From Neobacillus sp. DY30 (lineage in GTDB: Bacteria > Bacillota > Bacilli > Bacillales > Cytobacillaceae): a stretch of DNA of 64,000 nt. The stretch spans positions 748,001 to 812,000 of the forward strand of contig NZ_CP126093.1 of NCBI RefSeq assembly GCF_030123065.1, in the 5' to 3' direction. The number at the start of each line of letters is the position of its first letter. The first letter of the stretch is position 1. A program made the position numbers and the translations under genes. A model generated the notes under the pieces. It had not been told where the DNA came from. It saw only the letters and a program-made list of their open reading frames with translations, and searched no databases. Of this stretch, positions 63,450 through 64,000 are shown piece after piece.

Positions 63450-64000
63450 TCAGCTCGGTACTGTTTCTAATTGATCAACCCATAGTATCGTTAGTAAATT
63501 CGGCAGTGTGGACATTTCATTATGAATCTGAATATATTTATTACACTTTACAGTCGCTATACACTCAATAAAAGAATGTTGGTCTTCAATCAATACTTTA
63601 TAACTGCCTACATTCGGCAGCGAATAATTCGGCAGTAAACCTTTCTTTTGACAATACTTTGTTTTATAAAAGCCCCCCAATAGACTCGGTAGTTCACTTA
63701 GCTTTCGTTCATTTAAGTACTTTCTAATCAAAGTCGAACTAATTTTTTGATTATTACACTTTAACTCTTCGACAACAGTAAGGCCTACTTGCTGTTTAGC
63801 TGCATAAACTACCAGTGTTTTAGCTGTGCCTCTTGCTTTTGCTCCATATGTGTAGTCGAAACCGCAAATAATTTCCGCAGCATTCAAACCAATTATATAA
63901 TCATCTAAAAAATCAGTCGCTTCTACTTTAGCTAATTCCTTTGTAAACTCTACGATATAAAAAATGTCTACTCCAAGCCTTTCTAACTTTTCTACTTTTT
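63450..64000 (-). CDS. FAD synthetase-like protein, 5' end beyond the window
   Basis: The frame is open to the right edge; the visible 183 residues read KLERLGVDIFYIVEFTKELA, then ICGFDYTYGAKARGT and KISSTLIRKYLNERKL, the nucleotidyltransferase half of RibF/RibC. The remainder (LLGGFYKTKYCQKKG ... PNVGSYKVLI) is a reduced riboflavin-kinase-like part about 75 residues long, much shorter than in RibF. Probably a paralogue with adenylyltransferase activity only. Confidence 0.8.
   Translation of the reverse strand, partial: KVEKLERLGVDIFYIVEFTKELAKVEATDFLDDYIIGLNAAEIICGFDYTYGAKARGTAKTLVVYAAKQQVGLTVVEELKCNNQKISSTLIRKYLNERKLSELPSLLGGFYKTKYCQKKGLLPNYSLPNVGSYKVLIEDQHSFIECIATVKCNKYIQIHNEMSTLPNLLTILWVDQLETVPS

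Noticed and set aside
63344..63571. 75-codon plus-strand frame after the CBO0543-like gene
   Set aside because: Antisense to the end of the FAD-synthetase-like gene, with no ribosome site.

Overview
The window looks like chromosomal DNA of a low-GC Gram-positive spore-former of the family Bacillaceae (Bacillus/Neobacillus type). The grounds are strong AGGAGG-type ribosome sites with frequent TTG/GTG starts, T-tailed intrinsic terminators, and typical Bacillus families: MalA/MalP, YqxD, an ECF sigma/DUF4179 pair, a LytR-CpsA-Psr protein, TatA, an Spx-like protein and an MhqR-type quinone-stress cluster. The species cannot be fixed from sequence alone. I saw no rRNA, tRNA or CRISPR array.

Layout. 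1-2.2 kb: end of a maltose-type PTS permease and its 6-phospho-alpha-glucosidase. 2.3-3.0 kb: uracil-DNA glycosylase. 3.3-8.8 kb: a defence island, with an asymmetric-type restriction-modification system (two tandem C5 methyltransferases, a PD-(D/E)XK endonuclease and a small SAM-like protein) and, on the other strand, a HEPN-like putative abortive-infection gene. 8.9-14.3 kb: orphan accessory genes (terminase small subunit, DUF4236, two calcium-binding Excalibur/EF-hand proteins, a DUF523 protein). 14.9-26.9 kb: a 1987-residue WapA/Rhs-type polymorphic toxin with a nuclease tail, its DUF4304 immunity gene, and a row of small immunity or orphan genes. A dispersed ~30-bp direct repeat lies at nearly every gene boundary from 12.0 to 26.9 kb, usually paired around an intrinsic terminator. 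One copy is interrupted by an ORF-less group II intron.

27.0-39.2 kb: a phage-type DNA ligase, then what looks like an integrated mobile element of satellite or IME type. It holds an XRE repressor operon divergent from small RHH and zinc-ribbon genes, an unknown three-gene operon, a ~1.1-kb gene-free highly structured stretch, an excisionase-like HTH protein, a replication protein, a DnaC-like helicase loader and a large serine recombinase. 39.5-40.5 kb: minus-strand phage replication remnants, one frameshifted. 

40.9-64.0 kb: mostly core or metabolic genes. They include a HAD protein with an altered nucleophile, a ZinT lipoprotein with Zur-like boxes, signal peptidase I, a P1 aminopeptidase behind three palindromic operators, a PTS EIIC-EIIA protein that lacks EIIB and the EIIA phosphorylation histidine (with a divergent AraC regulator), a MipB-type aldolase/transaldolase, RpiA, an ECF sigma/anti-sigma pair, UppP, an LCP protein, TatA, a doubly broken zinc peptidase, and a quinone/electrophile detoxification regulon (Spx-like, MhqR-like, DoxX, two MhqO-like dioxygenases, flavin reductase, MhqD-like esterase, WrbA) with four matching operators. 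The window closes inside a FAD-synthetase-like gene on the minus strand.

The two things most likely to be new are the ~1.1-kb structured non-coding block at 32.86-33.99 kb and the repeat-delimited cassette array of immunity genes at 12-27 kb.
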